Shown here in pieces: positions 6,495 to 6,905 of a DNA stretch of 6,905 nt (positions are counted from its first letter, which is position 1; the number at the start of each line of letters is the position of its first letter). Position numbers and translations under genes: made by a program. The stretch covers positions 1 through 6,905 of the forward strand of contig CAYJOG010000152.1 of NCBI GenBank assembly GCA_964371695.1, read 5' to 3'. The notes beneath the pieces are model-generated. The model was given only the letters and a program-made list of their open reading frames with translations. It was not told where the DNA came from and did no database searches. Origin of the DNA: CAYJOG01 sp964371695 [NCBI: uncultured bacterium]. Its GTDB lineage: Bacteria > CAYJOG01.

Positions 6495-6905
6495 CTGAAA
6501 ATTGTCCTTCAAACTGCCGCCATTTTTCAACAAGGTGGTGATTTTTCAAGATGGCCATGAATTTTCCATGGTCCAGAACACCGGATTCAACAAACTGTAA
6601 AAGCCGAGATTTATCCTTGCTCCGGCCTGTTTCAAGGGCGATGGCGGCCAGATGTTCGGCAGTGAAAATCCGAACGGGCACTTCTTCAAGCGCAACCATA
6701 ACTGCTTCACGGATCGCTTCTTCCACCAGTGGGCTTGGGGCAGGCAAAAATTGCACTGGCCAACCCGCCACTTCCACGTATTCCCCTTTGGCCACACAAC
6801 CTCTTACGCGCAGATAGTCATAAATCGGTGTCAGGCTGATCAGCATCCGCCCAGGTTCCGGGTGCAGAAAAACAAAAATATCTACATCCACGGTGGCCAC
6901 CGGGT
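6463..6905 (-). CDS. Nucleotidyltransferase-fold protein, AbiEii/MNT-like (5' end beyond window)
   Basis: The last 146 codons of a gene that enters from the right edge. The frame stays open through the edge, so the GTG at 6900 should not be taken as the start. The visible part begins PVATVDVDIFVFL, in which DVD (visible residues 6-8) fits the D-x-D metal-binding pair of nucleotidyltransferase-fold proteins. It continues with GWPVQFLP, LVEEAIREAV, a helical stretch AEHLAAIALETGRSKDKSRL with a GR-x-KD-x-x-R pattern, and FMAILKNHHLVEKWRQF, all as I remember from AbiEii-like or minimal nucleotidyltransferase proteins. The Gly-Ser motif expected just before the D-x-D would lie outside the window. 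Known members act as toxins that modify tRNA or as AMP-transferring antitoxins of HEPN toxins; others are uncharacterised. Which applies here cannot be told. The last ~10 residues (GAPIRPEQNP) overlap the downstream small gene. Confidence 0.78.
   Translation of the reverse strand, partial: PVATVDVDIFVFLHPEPGRMLISLTPIYDYLRVRGCVAKGEYVEVAGWPVQFLPAPSPLVEEAIREAVMVALEEVPVRIFTAEHLAAIALETGRSKDKSRLLQFVESGVLDHGKFMAILKNHHLVEKWRQFEGQFSGAPIRPEQNP

Noticed and set aside
5812-6498. A 228-codon plus-strand frame running past the helicase stop
   Set aside because: It lies in another frame over the helicase tail and over the minus-strand small gene, passes through the terminator hairpin, and has a composition typical of an out-of-frame reading of GC-rich DNA.

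Overview
The window is GC-rich, tightly packed bacterial chromosomal DNA. A proteobacterial E1o-type 2-oxoglutarate dehydrogenase, an RhlE-type RNA helicase and a secreted FecR-domain protein point to a Gram-negative member of the Pseudomonadota. The gene mix would fit Alpha-, Gamma- or Magnetococcia-like lineages, but this is inference and nothing here fixes the genus. No rRNA, tRNA, insertion sequence, CRISPR array or phage gene was seen.

Layout: positions 1-4429 are all on the minus strand. Reading in the direction of transcription, a FecR-domain lipoprotein-like gene (4429-3404) is followed by two overlapping genes of 155 codons each. The first (3353-2886) encodes an unrecognised protein. 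The second (2893-2426) encodes a small helical protein with an R-x4-H motif typical of HEPN ribonucleases. Then comes sucA (2327 to the left edge), which loses its C-terminal part to the window boundary. A divergent intergenic region (4430-4622) separates this block from an RhlE-type DEAD-box helicase on the plus strand (4623-6227), whose motif II reads DEGD instead of DEAD. A perfect 11-bp GC hairpin (6258-6283) lies between the helicase and a convergent minus-strand pair. That pair is a nucleotidyltransferase-fold protein of the AbiEii/MNT-like kind, cut by the right edge (6905-6463), and a small lysine/glutamate-rich helical protein that overlaps its 3' end (ending at 6309).

Functionally, sucA (TCA cycle) and rhlE (RNA remodelling) are housekeeping genes. 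Between and beside them sit two compact, overlapping two-gene modules: an unknown protein plus a HEPN-like protein, and a nucleotidyltransferase-like protein plus a small helical protein. Both have the architecture of toxin-antitoxin or defence-type pairs. They are the part of the window most likely to hold undescribed biology, although their function cannot be shown from sequence alone. The FecR-domain protein has no sigma factor or TonB receptor beside it and is probably an envelope protein rather than an iron-signalling anti-sigma factor.
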